Shown here piece after piece: positions 1-13,500 of a DNA stretch of 64,000 nucleotides. This stretch comes from Lojkania enalia (taxonomy: Eukaryota > Ascomycota > Dothideomycetes > Pleosporales). The position numbers and the translations under genes are program-made. How positions within the stretch are numbered: the stretch's first letter is position 1; every line of letters begins with the position of its first letter. The notes under the pieces are model-generated. The model searched no databases, had not been told where the DNA came from, and worked only from the letters and a program-made list of their open reading frames with translations. The stretch is from the NCBI GenBank assembly GCA_010094045.1, contig ML986599.1, forward strand, positions 242,787 to 306,786, in the 5' to 3' direction.

Positions 1-432
1 TCAAAAACAAAGTCTCCTCATTCAAGCATTAAAGTCCTTCCTGCAACACCCACGTCATCATCTTTCCCAACCAACATCCGCGTTGTCCGCGCACCGCTTT
101 CTGAAGGCGGTGCCGCGTTCGGAATTCAACCTCCTCCCTCTCCAGGCCTCATCTTCGCAAAACGGAAACGCAGCCCATTCAAGGGCCCTATGCTCAACCT
201 CGGCACACATGGTTCACCCAGCGGCGGTAGGCGCAGCGAGGGTAACTCTCGTGCCGGAAGTGTCCAAGGTCGTCGTAGCGGCGAGATCATGGGTATCGAG
301 GAAGAGGATGAGGACGAGATTGAGGAAGTCGAAGAATTCAGCCCGGTCACACGGCCCGGCGAATTCGTCGAGATTTGCGAGAGCCCCGAAGATAAAGGTG
401 AAGGGGGCAAGACTTCCACGTCCCAGAGTTAG
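1..432 (+). CDS. 3' end of an unrecognised protein gene (partial)
   Basis: Frame 1 is open from the first base to the TAG at 430-432, giving the last 143 residues of a protein whose start lies outside the window. The visible part looks disordered: it is rich in Ser, Pro, Gly and Arg, has a basic stretch (AKRKRSPFKGP, about residue 50) and then a strongly acidic stretch (EEEDEDEIEEVEE) near the C-terminus. No domain or catalytic motif is visible and I do not recognise the family. Low complexity of this kind is common at the tails of fungal nuclear or regulatory proteins, but that is only an inference. Confidence 0.6.
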   Translation, partial: SKTKSPHSSIKVLPATPTSSSFPTNIRVVRAPLSEGGAAFGIQPPPSPGLIFAKRKRSPFKGPMLNLGTHGSPSGGRRSEGNSRAGSVQGRRSGEIMGIEEEDEDEIEEVEEFSPVTRPGEFVEICESPEDKGEGGKTSTSQS

Positions 433-3400
433 AGCGAAGGGGAGTTCTTGTATGGATTGGGAGATGTAGGATAGCGATGTTTTGTATGGGCTTCACTTTT
501 TTCTTCACTTTTTTTTGAATCCTTTTTTTTTGGCTACTTATTTTTTTCTTTATTTTTTTATAAACAATATCTTTCTTTCGTTTTGGATGTGTTTGGTGAG
601 GCGTGTTTGGGGCCTTTTGAGGAGTGCTTGGATGGAAGATGTGTATGGCCGGTCTTGTTGGATAAGCGGGGTGATTAGGGTTTAATTAGTAATTGTTGGT
701 TTCTTGTGTATATCTTCTTTTGACCTGGATTGTTTACTTGGTTGGATAGAGGGAGCGGGAAAGGTATAGTGTATAAATGAATATGATGCATGTGTGGATT
801 CATCGGGAGTCGGGAACCTATGTCTTTGCGTGGTGTTGTGTTGGGTGTGTGTTGGTTGGGATGTCGGACTTGTGACGGCGACGTCTAGATGTCGTTTAAA
901 ACGCTAGTGTGTATGTTTTCTGAGTAGGTAGCGAGGGGAGCGGTCCTTCAAGAGATAGATATAGGAGAAAAACTATATGATTGACTATTTTAACCGCATT
1001 TCCTAGAACCACAGTACTATCTGCGCATGCAATAAGCCTTGCATCGTCCTCCAAATCCCCCACTCCTCACATCCCCCTCACCGGGAACTAGCACAGCATT
1101 GTTCCAATACCAGAGTGTGAAATCCACTCCGGACATATTAGGTATGTATCATTTTCTTTCATCCTAGAGCAATGCTGCTGTCTAAATGAGATGGTCTTGA
1201 CAATCTATGGGAGTTCTTATTTCTCAGTCTTTCTAAGGCCAATGGAACGAGATTACGTCCTGGTGACGGGAAGGAGATTATTTAGGATTTACCAATCAGC
1301 CAACTCAGTATAGAAATGTTATGCCGTTGGTTAGTGTGTTGGGCTGTCAACGAATGGGATGGTAGGGTCTCCGTGGGAGCCGGAGAGTGCGAGGTCAAGG
1401 GGATGGGTGTGTGGAACTTTGTCTGATCTATAATGTTGGTGTTGGTGTGGACGGAGAGAATTGCTTGTGATGGGTAGTCAGACATTGGGGCTGGGGTGCT
1501 GTTGTAGTTCTCGGAGTGTTTTGGGGTTGTGGGGTTTGGCGGAGATGGAGGGAATGACATATCGACATGCTAGGAATGGACAAGCGCCAGGGGTTTTTGA
1601 AGGTCGCTAATTCGCATCTTCAAACTCGATGGGTATGGTTTGATGTCTTGAGGATAATGTATTAGGGGTGGAGTAGAAGAGAGGGTGCAATAGTCTGCCA
1701 AGGATCAAATGGATAGACCGTTCGGTTCTTCTGACATAGGGAAGTCGTCGAGACATTGTACGCATATCTACTAGAGTATGATTTGAAAGAATCGTAGAAA
1801 TGGTCAGTCAATGACTAAGTGAGTGAAGCATACTATCTCGTCAACACTACGAGCCTTAGAGCGTCCACTGCAAGATAACGTCTTCCCCCCCCCCCCCGGC
1901 TTCTCGAGACCTTGAATGCATCAAATTATCGCATATATCGCCAGATTCTCCTACATGTTCCGCATTCGGATGATATCGCAGTAGGCATTGCATCTCTGCT
2001 TCAAACTCTGCGATATCCAAGAAGCGTCATACATGAGGCTATACACGAATACAGTAAGGCTAGCAGAACCCGTTCGGCGCACTTACGCAGTCATCCTAAA
2101 TGCCCGACTACTCGCTCGTCTGCATAGAAGGTCAAGCCATTCTTCTACGAGCTTCCTATCCTAGAAGTCTCATACGCGGAATAGAAGCCGCACGCACCAC
2201 TTCGAATCCTACTCACCCACGTGAGGAACCTTTCAACGGCCAGAAGCGTGGGATGTGGCGGCCTTAGGGTCAAGGGATGTCATTCTAATCGCATGGTGAG
2301 ATATGATGGCTGGGAACGAGTGGAATTGGGAGGGCGAGGGGTCCTGATAACCACGGATGGTTACTGATGCGACGTGGACTAGGGGATGGAGTTTCAGATT
2401 CGAGGGAACTGCGAGACTGTGCACACCGCAGTCGGCGTGCTACTAAGTATAGAATCTAGACGTGGAGGAATAGAATAAAGGGAATCTGACTGTTTGAGAA
2501 TAACGGAAAGAAAAGTAGAACTGATGCGATGTGTGATGGTAGATTCTTAAGAGCCACACCGGATGGAAGTGGCCTTTCGTATCGGGAAACCGAGAGGGTA
2601 TGGAATGCCAGACACCTGCAAGCCATTTCCCGTAAATCCTCCCGAACCCGAGGAACAGCGGAAATGTTGATCGAAGCGTGGCAGGATAAAAGCAAAAGCA
2701 CGCTCAGAGCACAAGGCAGACCTCGCACTGCAGATTCGCACATGCTTCCCACGAGACAGACATGTGCGAAATTGCTCGTGTGCCTCCCTACCAACCTCGG
2801 ACACCTCGCTCCACTGAGCCACGGGAGGTAGGAGTTCGCCTTTGCAGCGCCTAAAAAGCTCAGGGTTGCTGCTCCGCTACCCAACGGGTGAGGCGAGTCT
2901 AACGACGAGTGACCCATCCCGAAAGGAGTTCGGGATGCTGGTGGTGGCTTGCTTGCTCAGAATGTGACCAGGCCGCAAGCGGAAGGCGTTAAGTACTTGG
3001 ACGTTGACTACTGCACAATCATCCCACGCAGCCGTCGATATCCAACACACAAACTTGGAGTAACAGGACTCGATAATCAGACTGGACAAAGTAGCCCTTT
3101 TTTGCCTTGTACAGGAGTTCCCAAGTCGCTGGTGAAGCGTAAAGTGGTGACGATCTTGCCCCTGGTGGCTATTCGGACCTATTACCCGACACGGGAAACG
3201 GTCGATGGAGACACAAAACCTGGTCGGTAGCGGAGGGGCATGTGTAACTAAAGAAATGGTTTCACGAGTCTTTGTTCGGCTGGATGGGGAGCCAGAGTTG
3301 CCCTCGCGTTGAACAAATAATATTTCTGGGGAAAAGGGATAAGTGGGTGGATAATTGAAGCGCGCTTGCAAGTAGCTGCATGAAGAATTGATCAATGGTC

Positions 3401-5093
3401 CTGTAAGGTACTGCGCCGCACCCACATCCCCGTTTTCTGTTGCAGTTGCAGCGACTTACTCGAGTTACCTGCAGTTAACCGTACGTGTCGCCAGCAATTG
3501 GCCTGATAGAAGGTGAAAATGTTGGCCGTATCGCTCACTATCTGTGAGCTCAGGCTGAGTCATGTCTCGCGCATCTCCAACTCGAGGCTCGTACTATGCA
3601 GAGACAAAGAGCCGACTTATATTAATTCTTCACAGCTCATATATTGTTGGGCTGGAAGCGAGCGATGGGAGAATTGAAAGTGCCGTCTTACATACGCGTT
3701 TTCCAGTTTCGAAAACTTCTCCTGCATATTGGTTGGGAGATTTAGCGCGTTGGGAATATGGATGGGATGTTGGTGGAGACGTAGGGATCTGGAGAAATAG
3801 GAGGATGCGGCGCAGCAAGCCGACGGGATAAGACCAATATTGAAGGGACAAGTTGGACATGTTGTGGGCAATTCCACGTGGGACGAACGTGTTGCAATGA
3901 CACCAGCTACAGCGACTTTGAGATGGACCTACTCCGTATTGGAGTAAGATAGTGAATTGCCTAAACGGCGCGCCGCATTTGCAAGGGTCAATGGAGCGTT
4001 GGTTCTAGGGTCCTCGAGTGACCAGTCAGGCATGACTATGAGAGGTGATCGCGAAGACGTCCAACCAGTTATATATGAGTATCGATCAGCAGCTAGCCAG
4101 TGACAAGGGATATCAGCGATGGAATCGAAGGATGTCCCAGGAAATAGGACAGTGTGAGCTCGTGATGAGGGACTTCGCGTGACACAAGGGCATCGAAAGT
4201 GGTTATCGGATGATAAGCCTTCGGCCGGGTTGGGGTTTTCTAGAAGGGTTTGGCGAACCCGACGACGCCACTGGACTCGAGACCGAGGCATGAGCGGTGG
4301 CGAGGACTACTACACATGATAAGAGCTCAGGAGGATCGGAACGGACGGACCCGTCGTCGCGTGGTGATACTCACCAGTAGAAGTCGGAGGTGGTGGGGAC
4401 AAGCGGTCATTATTCACAGTCATAGTAAAGTGACAAGTTGACATCGATCGACATGGCCCGTGATTGGGGCTCCCGGTACTGAGGGTTCTGGTCGATGACC
4501 CCAGACGGGGGAGTGATATTGGCTCCGTATGCCCCGTTGTCGCCATCAACCATGCGCTGAATACGCACCACAGGGCGCCCGGACGATCCCTAAACCGCCT
4601 GCGGTGACAGTCTCTCGCACGACCCAACCCTCCGCGCGCTTTATTGCCATCGTGGGAGGGCTAGCTGCGCCTTACCTACATAGACCTCGAAGTCGCTCCC
4701 ACGTCGCGGCGCGATAGAGCCTGAGACCCTGGACCGGCGTGCATTGCATATTCGCATTTAGGGTCGGCTGCCCGGCGCCTGCTAAACTACCAGCCGTCTG
4801 GGCCCTGCCATAATATATCCTGGGTCGCCTACACCACGCTGGTCTCTGGCCTTTGGTCTTTGCTCAGCTCGCCTTGCTCGCGTTTAAAATAAGCACGACC
4901 CCAGCTTGGAACCAACCCCCTCCACGGGGCCGACCGAGCACGACAGGGCACCTTTATCTTACGCTTAGGCGCCCTACACCAGGACCACAACACTCCCGCT
5001 CACACCGCTGCAACGTCTTCGCCAACAGAAAATTATCACCGTGGCTGTCGCTCCTCTGGACTCTAGTGTTTCCGTGTGTTGTGTGTTCGCGAG
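433..5093. other. Long intergenic region, no supported gene
   Basis: After the T-rich 3' flank of the first gene (about 480-720) there is no reading frame with convincing coding character. A 92-codon ATG frame on the minus strand (1282-1560) is Pro/Ser/Thr-rich and unsupported. Longer frames around 2456-3425 occur on both strands at once and lack good starts. A run of 13-14 C lies near 1887-1900. The last few hundred bases before 5094 are pyrimidine-rich, as expected for the leader of the permease gene. Confidence 0.6.
2915..2937. other. Perfect 9-bp inverted repeat (hairpin)
   Basis: CATCCCGAA (2915-2923) and TTCGGGATG (2929-2937) are exact reverse complements separated by five bases. No oligo-T tract follows, so it does not look like an intrinsic or Pol III terminator. 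It lies in the gene-free stretch and its function is unknown. Confidence 0.5.
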
Positions 5094-7026
5094 ATGGTGG
5101 TGGACGACTTCGACGACATGTATGGGACGGAGAAGAGTTTTGGGAGGAACTCCCAGAGCTCGCAGTACTATGGAGAGTCGTCAGTTCATAGAGATGGCTT
5201 AGGAAGGCGAGTGCTGGACAGCTTCAAGAGGGATCCGAACATGAACATGACGCCGAAAGGCAGCTTAGGTGCCGATGGAAAGGTGTTCGATGTGGAAGAG
5301 GCGGCACAAAATACGGCATCCTCACCTCTAGCGCGGAAACTCAAAGGAAGGCATTTGCAGATGATTGCCATCGGAGGCTCAATAGGCATGTTTGATTCCA
5401 TGCATAGCATTCCGTCGGCCTAGCTAATTTGCATCGCAGGCACTGGCCTCTTTGTCGGCAGCGGGGAAGCACTACACAATGGTGGTCCGGCGTCGCTCGT
5501 GATATCGTACTGCCTAGTCGGTATCATGTTATACTGCACAGTCCATGCACTTGGCGAAATGGCGGTACTATTTCCAGTCGCAGGATCATTTTCCGCATAC
5601 TCAACTCGATTTCTCGACCCTGCATGGGGCTTTGCGATGGGGTGGAAGTGAGTATCTACTCGTTTGAGTAGCTACGTGAACAGGGCACTGACACATGCAG
5701 CTACGCGATGCAATGGCTCGTCGTACTACCGCTTGAGATCGTCGCCGCTACTCTCACCATCGAGTACTGGAATCACGAAAATATCAACAATAGCGCTTTT
5801 GTCGCTATCTTTCTTGTCCTCATCATCGCCATAAACTTATTTGGCGTCAGAGGATATGGTGAAGCCGAATTCATCTTTGCTGTAAGTTCGTGTGAGCCCT
5901 TGACCATTTCCCACTCTGACATAGAACATAGATTGTCAAAGTGACGGCTGTCATCGGATTCATCATTCTTGGCGTGATTATCAACGTCGGTGGAGGGCCA
6001 AATGGAAGTTACATTGGCGGCAAGTTCTGGAGGGACCCCGGCGCATTCAACAATGGATTTAAAGGCCTCTGTACCACCTTCGTGAACGCCGCTTTTGCAT
6101 TTTCAGGAACGGAACTTGTTGGTCTCGCTGCCGCGGAGACTGCAAATCCCCGAAAGTCGTTACCCACGGCAGTCAAACAGGTCTTTTGGCGTATCACCCT
6201 GTTTTACGTCGTGTCCCTTACCATCGTCGGACTCTTGGTGCCCTACGACGATCCGGGGCTCTACAACAATGAAGGCAAAACAGACGCAAGCGTTTCTCCT
6301 TTTGTTATTGCCATCAAGAACGCAGGGATTGACGGTCTACCGTCGGTTTTCAACGCTGTTATCATGATCGCCGTCTTGTCCGTTGGCAACTCATCAATCT
6401 ATGGCTCCAGTAGAACCCTTGCTGCTCTTGCAGAGCAGAGCCAAGCCCCTAGAATATTCGCGTATATCGACCGCAAAGGACGTCCACTCGTATCCATCGC
6501 TTTCGCCTCTGCCCTCGGCCTTTTATCTTTTCTCGCCGCCACCCCGAGACAGAAGGACGCCTTTACATGGATGCTTGCTCTTTCCGGCCTCAGCGCTATC
6601 TTTACTTGGTCATCCATCTGCTTTGCTCACATCCGCTTCCGCAAAGGTTGGAAACGCCAAGGACATTCCCTAGACGAACTTGCATTTAAGTCCCAGCCAG
6701 GCATCTGGGGTTCCTGGATCGGCCTCTTCTTCAATATGCTCGTTCTTGTTGCACAATTCTGGGTCGCCTTCTCACCGCTAGATTACAAAGATTTGAGTAC
6801 GCGACAGCTAGTCGAGAACTTTTTCAGCATCTACCTCGCCCTACCAGTCACCTTACTATTCTACTTCCCCTACAAGATATTGAATCGAACCCGGATCATA
6901 CGATCATATAACATGGATCTCCACACCGGCATTCGCGAACTCAACATCGAGCAATTAATCGAGGAGGAACGGGAAGAGCGGAAGAACTGGCCGACATGGA
7001 AAAAAGTGTACAAATTCTTCTGCTAA
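5094..7026 (+). CDS. Amino-acid permease, YAT family (GAP1-like)
   Basis: A plasma-membrane amino-acid/proton symporter of the fungal YAT (APC) family. Four exons, 5094-5385, 5440-5647, 5701-5881 and 5932-7026, give 591 residues, normal for the family. The cytosolic N-terminus (about 97 residues) is followed by the TM1 signature GGSIGTGLFVGSGEAL, then the conserved GEMAVLFPVAGSF and, later, FSGTELVGLAAAETANPRKS; about 12 membrane segments are expected. The GTG codons upstream of ATG 5094 are ignored because fungal genes start at ATG. The first intron (5386-5439) begins with GC, not GT; the two others are GT-AG. Substrate cannot be told from sequence; the GAP1-like motifs suggest a broad-range transporter. 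The gene directly borders the AT-rich satellite block. Confidence 0.9.
5386..5439 (+). other. GC-AG intron in the permease gene
   Basis: The exon ends ...ATA-G and the intron starts GCATGT and ends GCATCGCAG. Joining here restores the conserved TM1 motif GSIGTGLF. The only nearby GT (5389-5390) breaks the frame. The rest of the donor fits the consensus known for GC donors (AG|GCANGT). Confidence 0.85.
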
Positions 7027-7510
7027 CATTCTTCTCCAACATATTCTCACTAGCATCATTGACCTTTCTTCAGATGTTCATATTGGGCGGCAATTTTCTT
7101 ATCTAAACGTTGGCAATAGTGTTTTTTTTTTTTTCCTTTTTTTTGGTTTTTCTCGTTCGTTGACTTTAATTATGATACCTGGCGGCATGCGTGTTTCGAG
7201 AAACGTACTGCGCAGTCTCTACTGTAATGGGCTCTTCATTACAAGGGTAATGGGTTGGATGATGGAATGAAGTATGTATGGGGGACGTACGCGGTACGTG
7301 CTGTATATTATGATGTGGGTTAGTAGCGTAGTGCTTAGTCTAATCTATAAAATGAAACTATCTGCACAGGTCTCAATGCGCTGCTAGCCCTGTCTTTGCA
7401 GAGGCGGAAGGCTTGGCTCTCGACTATTATAAAATGAGTTATAAGCCTACTCGCTAAGCAGAGAATACGTGGCGTGGATCAGGAATTGATCACGTCAATG
7501 AGGTCGCCAT
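7027..7510. other. 3' flank of the permease gene
   Basis: Non-coding, with long T runs at about 7121-7150. Base composition drifts to AT-rich before the satellite block begins. No gene is visible. Confidence 0.6.
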
Positions 7511-10500
7511 ACCTAGGTTTTTAGGGAAGCTAGGTATTTATCACTTCAGAATTCTCCTCAGAGAACAGATCCAGCTGCAGCATTAACCGCAAAGCAGTTT
7601 CAATATTTCTGAATAGAAAGTCGGACGCTTGCCTCTTCTACAATGTAGATATTAACACCAAGTTTTAGCGAAGACAGATATTACGACGCTGACATGGAAT
7701 TATAGAAGACGGATAGGTACTAGTTGTCAAATTATTCGGTCTAGCCTGTTCGCTCAACTATGAGTGCACCTAAGTGAATATCCCTAGAGTCCGTTGATCG
7801 TTCCTTCGGCGAATTTTAGTCAATCCAAGCACAGAGCAAGTAGACCTAAAGTTTTAGAAGATGAATATACACCATGCTCTGTGGGAACCGTGTCTTAATG
7901 TCGCTATCTATCGTTTGAATAGCAGTCTTAGCGTCCGTAAGATTGCGTGAGGCAAATTTTAGAAACGCTATAAACGCAACTAGCCAAGGATGCCCAGGGT
8001 CTATTAGGTGGATCTTAACCGGATTTTAGTGAAGCTGGACATTAATTGCCTAGAGTTCGATTTCTAGAAGAGAGGTACGAGGCATGCCTGGGGGAGAAAA
8101 GACTTATTGGCGGCTCCGTGAGCGGTTTGGATCTTTATCTTTGTCTCTGTATTATGGGTTGGGGGCTAATTTAGGAAAGCTAGGCATGACGAATGGGTAT
8201 CCTAATAGTAGAACAAGCGAGCGAGACATATTTCAAAGCAGTCAAGATTTTTGGTTCACGTTATCAAAGGTCTCGTTCGCTTGGGACTTTTATTAGTGTC
8301 CTTACTGTGGCAACTCGGTTGCGCTATAGAATCTATGGTCGCTCGTTTTAGTATTCTTATTAAAGGGCTATGGACCTCTTGGTGCCCATTCTGCCCTTAG
8401 GTTTTTCTTTTTGCTCCAGTTGAGTTATAGAAAATCTCCTCGTTGTATTCTAGACCTCATTCGAAGTCCTGAGACTTTACTACCTCGATTAAATTTCGTA
8501 AGTCATCCTTTTAGTGCCTAGTATTCCATGCGGGTTGTAGCTCCAATTATATCTTTCTAGCCGAAAACAGTTATTAAGAACTCCTTCATTTATTGTAGTC
8601 CGGATTCGGAGCCTTAGGACCTTATTCCTACCATCGTGTCTTAGAAGGCGTCTTTCTATGGCTTAGATACCTACTGCTTCGTCGATTTTAGAGCATTTTG
8701 ATGTCCTAGAAGAGATTTTAGATAGGAATCCCTGCATTATTGGCTAAGCTCAAGTATCTTAGACAGCATTTCTATTCGGGGTCGGTCATTTCACTAGTTT
8801 TTTTATCAAGCCCTTATGTCTCATTTTTTACTAACACTAGGTCGGTGTTAGCCACCATTTGAATGCCTCCATGTGCCTTTTTGGCAACTTGTTTTAGGTT
8901 GATTTGATAGTTGTGTAGGAGTCGATTACGGTGTAGAGTTCGAAGTTGTGTCTTCTTAGATCCAACATGATGACTCCATGTCCAAGTTCTCTGACCCGAA
9001 ATCTGGAGTACAATCAATGAAGTATTGTTTTTGGTTTAGTCTCCAAGCGCATCTCTTATATGAATGTTTCTAGCGCGATCGACCAGCTAAGGAATAACAG
9101 TGCCATGAGCCTGGCTAGGAGCAATTTATAGTACGCCGATGCCGTATTTCCTTGAATCTTTCCAGAGCAATTGGATCTTGAGTGTATAAGTATTTGACGC
9201 CTCTACTTAAAGACTCTTATTCAATGTTCGCATCAACAACAACCGATGACTATTTTATTGTTCATATTTGAGGTCTAAGACGCTTTAAATTCGACCACAA
9301 CTCTTCTTGAACCATGGTTTTAGAGGAAGAAGACATTCTTCCAAGGTCTCTACTATTTTGGAATGAGAGCAGCTACTAAATACTTGGGGTGCTATTTTTG
9401 TCTATTAGCCTAGTCCTAGTACGGAGCTAGAAATAACAATGATAATTGCTGGTTTTAGAAGATATTTGCTGTAGCATGTAGCATGTCGCACCTTTCCTCA
9501 CATGAGGCATCGACAAATATATTTTTATTCCTCATCGCACGAGGTTCTGTGTTCTCAAATCGATCTTGAAGAAAGTACAACGGATACTTACGTAGAACTA
9601 GACATTGCACGGTTTCGAATTGGATTTCAAGACGATACTGGACATGACGTGCTTTTCTATGCCATTTCCAGAGCCCACATATAGCTACAAGACAACGCCC
9701 TCCAGCTGCATGATATCAATTGATCAATGGTTTTTGGTCCAGCCATACAGGGGCCTGTTGAGGGCTCTGACAAAGCCAGACATTCCGGACAATCAATTGA
9801 TCTTTTAGGGAGATTCTGCCCGTTTATTCCGGTGGTGTCTAGTTTTAGGCTTCGTATAAACCAATTTAATAGAAATTGTGTTGCTACTCAAGTTAAGAAT
9901 GAGAATTTCAGCCTGCATGATGCGGTACTCCGAGTAATCTTAGCGATGCCAGACCCGGACGGAAATGAAAGATTTGGTGTGATGCCCTGGCTATACGTTC
10001 TTGTTTTGCCTGATTTCAATATACTCTTTTCGGCTAGATTAAAGATCTCCCACAAGCCATAGGGAGTTCGTCTTCATATTCATGGTTTCGACATCCGAAG
10101 GAGCAGAGGTGGAATTTGGTACCCCAGACATAGAGGTGTGGTGATAGTGTTTTGGTGCCTACTGGCAACGATCCCGCCATTGAGCGATAGGTGAGGCGTT
10201 TTGAGTCTTTCCATAAATGAAGCGCCCTGATTATTTACAGCCATCGAACACTTGGCTCTAGTTTCTAAGTACTCTCATGAAGTATTGGCAGAACGACTTT
10301 TAGCAACGCAAAGTATTGGAAAATCCGTCCACGATTCTTGGAGACGATCTGCGGCCTGATACATCTAGCTGTACAATTATAGTGATCGCATAAGGGAGGC
10401 AGCCATTAATTTCTAGTGCTCGCGCCTTCAGAGTGATGCTATGGTGTCAATGTCGATGTAAAGAGGCTTTGTAGCTTCGAGCTGAAACGAGCATTGTAGA

Positions 10501-13500
10501 TGTAGAACACTTTTAGATAGAATATTACCGTGTAACGATCGCGGTTTTGGATACGGTATGCGGTAAGTGGTCGAAACGAAGCAAGGAGTGGACGCAATGT
10601 GTGTTCTCTCAAATATTTTTGTGCACTAAACAAGACTCCTCGATGTCCTAGGCTTCGTAATCTAAACTATCGTGAATTCTAGTAGACAGAGAAGCTCGAA
10701 CTAGCACGACTATATGTAAATTCTAACATCTATTTTAGACATAGCCATATGTGTGATTGAATCATTTTCTGAGAGCAGCTATTCGTTGAACGCGGTTGTG
10801 TTTTAGGCCAAGTGAAGGCGTACGGACGCGAGGTCAATTATTTTAAAATGTAGTTATATTATGTTTGCCCAAAATCTTTAGGTAGAAGGAGAAGCATATT
10901 ATAATTTTCAAAGGCGGCTGTCTCAGGAGATACACGTATTGCCAAAGAGCTTACTTTTAGATTTACGGTTGTTCCTTGTATGGATTCTTTGTATTCAGAA
11001 TTTCTCAGTGATAAAGGAGTAAACCTTACAACAATCCAAGTCTTAGCCGACAGTTCTATATTTACATTTCATGCTCCTTTATTATAATTTCTGAATCTCG
11101 GAAGCTTGAGTACCGTTTACTGCGTTATTCCTAGTCATTAGACGCTTCCACATATATCATGAATCGCCCCTAGGTTCCAGTTCAGTTTAAGATATAAAGC
11201 AAGTAGTAGCATTATATCTTTTTATAGAACGCTAATATATATTACGTAGGCAGAGATATGTAATCGAAGACAATAATCAATTATACGATCTAACTTACAA
11301 ATTCAAAAGGCAAGGTTTAAATCGTTGTTAAAAGCCCCCTTTTTTTCAGCGTGGACAGAAAATCGTTGGATCATGAATTTGGCATACCTCGCTGTTAGAC
11401 TCTGCTACTGGATATTCTTCGACCCCTTTTTACTCCCAGAACTATTATTAGAGTCAAGCCTTATTTAAAGAAACATAAACACTTACTGCCAAGTCTCTCT
11501 TAAACGTCCACATTATTAGCGAATAGGCACTTCTAATCCCTTAGACGAAGGTATAAGTTAAATCGAGTATAGTCTACGGAAAGAGAGGATAACCTATTAA
11601 TGAGATGCCTAGTTCATTTTATAGTTTCCCATAGCTTTGTTTATATTTTCGTTCCAGTGTGAGATCGATTATGCTGATTAGATGCTTAAGTTTCTAGAGA
11701 AGCAAATTAGCCCCTACCATCGATGTTTAGAGAAAGGAAGGAACATCCATCAGTTTATACAAGGCACAGTTCCTATTGAAGACTAGCCTCGATATAATGT
11801 GACAGTTGGACAGACAGTATAAATAGCCTTGGTCCTCCATAGATATCAATCAACGCAGTTGTCCTCCTAATCCGTCCTGAGACCTTACGAGATCGAAGTA
11901 TTTTACGCATTGTTTGCGCTTTTTGGAGGTCTGTGAAGTTGTTGTATCGCCTCTTTTAGCCCCAAGGATTAGAATTAATTCGAAGTCTTCTCGTAGAGAA
12001 ATGTATAATGAGGAACGAGCTGCGCGTTTTGCATCCTTCCGAAGGCCTATAGTTCTAATTTCCAGGCATGTTATAGTTTTAGAGATCTAGTTCAAGACCT
12101 GTTATTTGTTTTGATGTAGAGAATACTATAGCATAGGACATTTCAGTATTTTAGAACGAAGACATGCTTGAGCTCAACAGTTGCTTTTTTTATTGGAAAG
12201 AACGGAATATTAGAGGTTTATTGTCCGATCTTTGAATCCTATAGGGCTTTGGCCCGTGTTCCTTTATAACTATATAACCGCCTTGTATTTGTAATGGTAG
12301 TAAAGTGACTATAGGACTTATGTCGTGGCTTCTATATTCGCCTCCGGAGACGCATGATAGTATTTTGGTGTATATGTTCGGTTTAAGAATACCCATAATG
12401 TTATGAACTTCTACTTTTATTTCTGATATATTATAGCCTTTAAGATTCGAGACTTTTATAATAAGCAGTTGTTTTAATGTATCCTAATTTTTGGTAGAAG
12501 AAGAGTTTGATAATCGCTTCTGGTTTCGGGATGCTTTAGAGCTATATTTATAAATCGAGGAGGAATTGCGTAGAGAAGGAATCCAGGAACGAATCGCTTT
12601 TTAATAAGTCTTCGAAATCGAATAGTTGCCTTCGTTAAACGACTTATAAACGACTTTAAGATTAGTAGAGCATAGAAGCATCAAATTTCGTAGGAGATCT
12701 TTTAAAAGCTCGCAGACTTCAAAATAATAAGAGTATTCCGTCCTAGTACTAGTTCTTTCAGACACAGCCATCTACTGTCTCCAAAAGTGTTTCTATTTAA
12801 GTAACACGGAAAATTAACGCTTTTGCAATTGAGCCTTGGATAGATAATCGGGCCAGCAGTGTACTATCAATCCAAAAATGCCTTAGAGATGGGACGTGCG
12901 GGATGATGATTTGAGACGCCTATCTTCGCATTTTCGACCTATTTTTAGTTCCAATAACTTCGGTTCTATTCGAAGGAAGACATGAAGTTCTTAATCGCGA
13001 AATCGTGTTTATCTATTCTTTGCTACTGACTCGCAGTTCCCATTCGCTGGTTCCTGGAAAAGTTGTGGAATCGGCAGTGACGAAGCATAAATCAAACGGA
13101 TATCGGATTTTAGGAACCCATATTGTTTCCGAATCGACGACACCGTATTGAATTTGGTTGTTTTTAGCCCCCCCACATTATAGTATGTTTGATTGGTCTC
13201 GAGTCTAACCGAATTAACCCATTATTTAATTGAACAAGGTTTTTTAGAGCGCAGACATTCTCATTGTTGAGTTTAGTTTTCAGTCAGACAAGACAATCGA
13301 ATATGCAGCTACAAGTCTTTGTGGTTTTAACCAAGAAAAGGAATGGGTATGATGAAGTATTAACTATTTTAGCAATCTATCGCTTCGATTTCGGAGCCTT
13401 TTGGATTTTTTTCATAAAGTGGAGTTGATTTGAAGAACATTAACGGGAGTAAGAAGGATAATAAGTATTTAAATAAACGTTCGTTACCCAAAAAACACCG

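Noticed and set aside
1282..1560. 92-codon ATG frame, Pro/Ser/Thr-rich, minus strand
   Set aside because: No domain, signal peptide or splice context; the low-complexity composition can arise by chance in this GT-rich stretch.
2877..3425. 182-codon minus-strand frame
   Set aside because: It opens with GTG, not ATG, its composition is not gene-like, and equally long frames run on the other strand.
6880..6900. GAATCGAACCCGG, resembling a tRNA B box on the minus strand
   Set aside because: It lies in the permease coding sequence and no A box or cloverleaf can be built around it.
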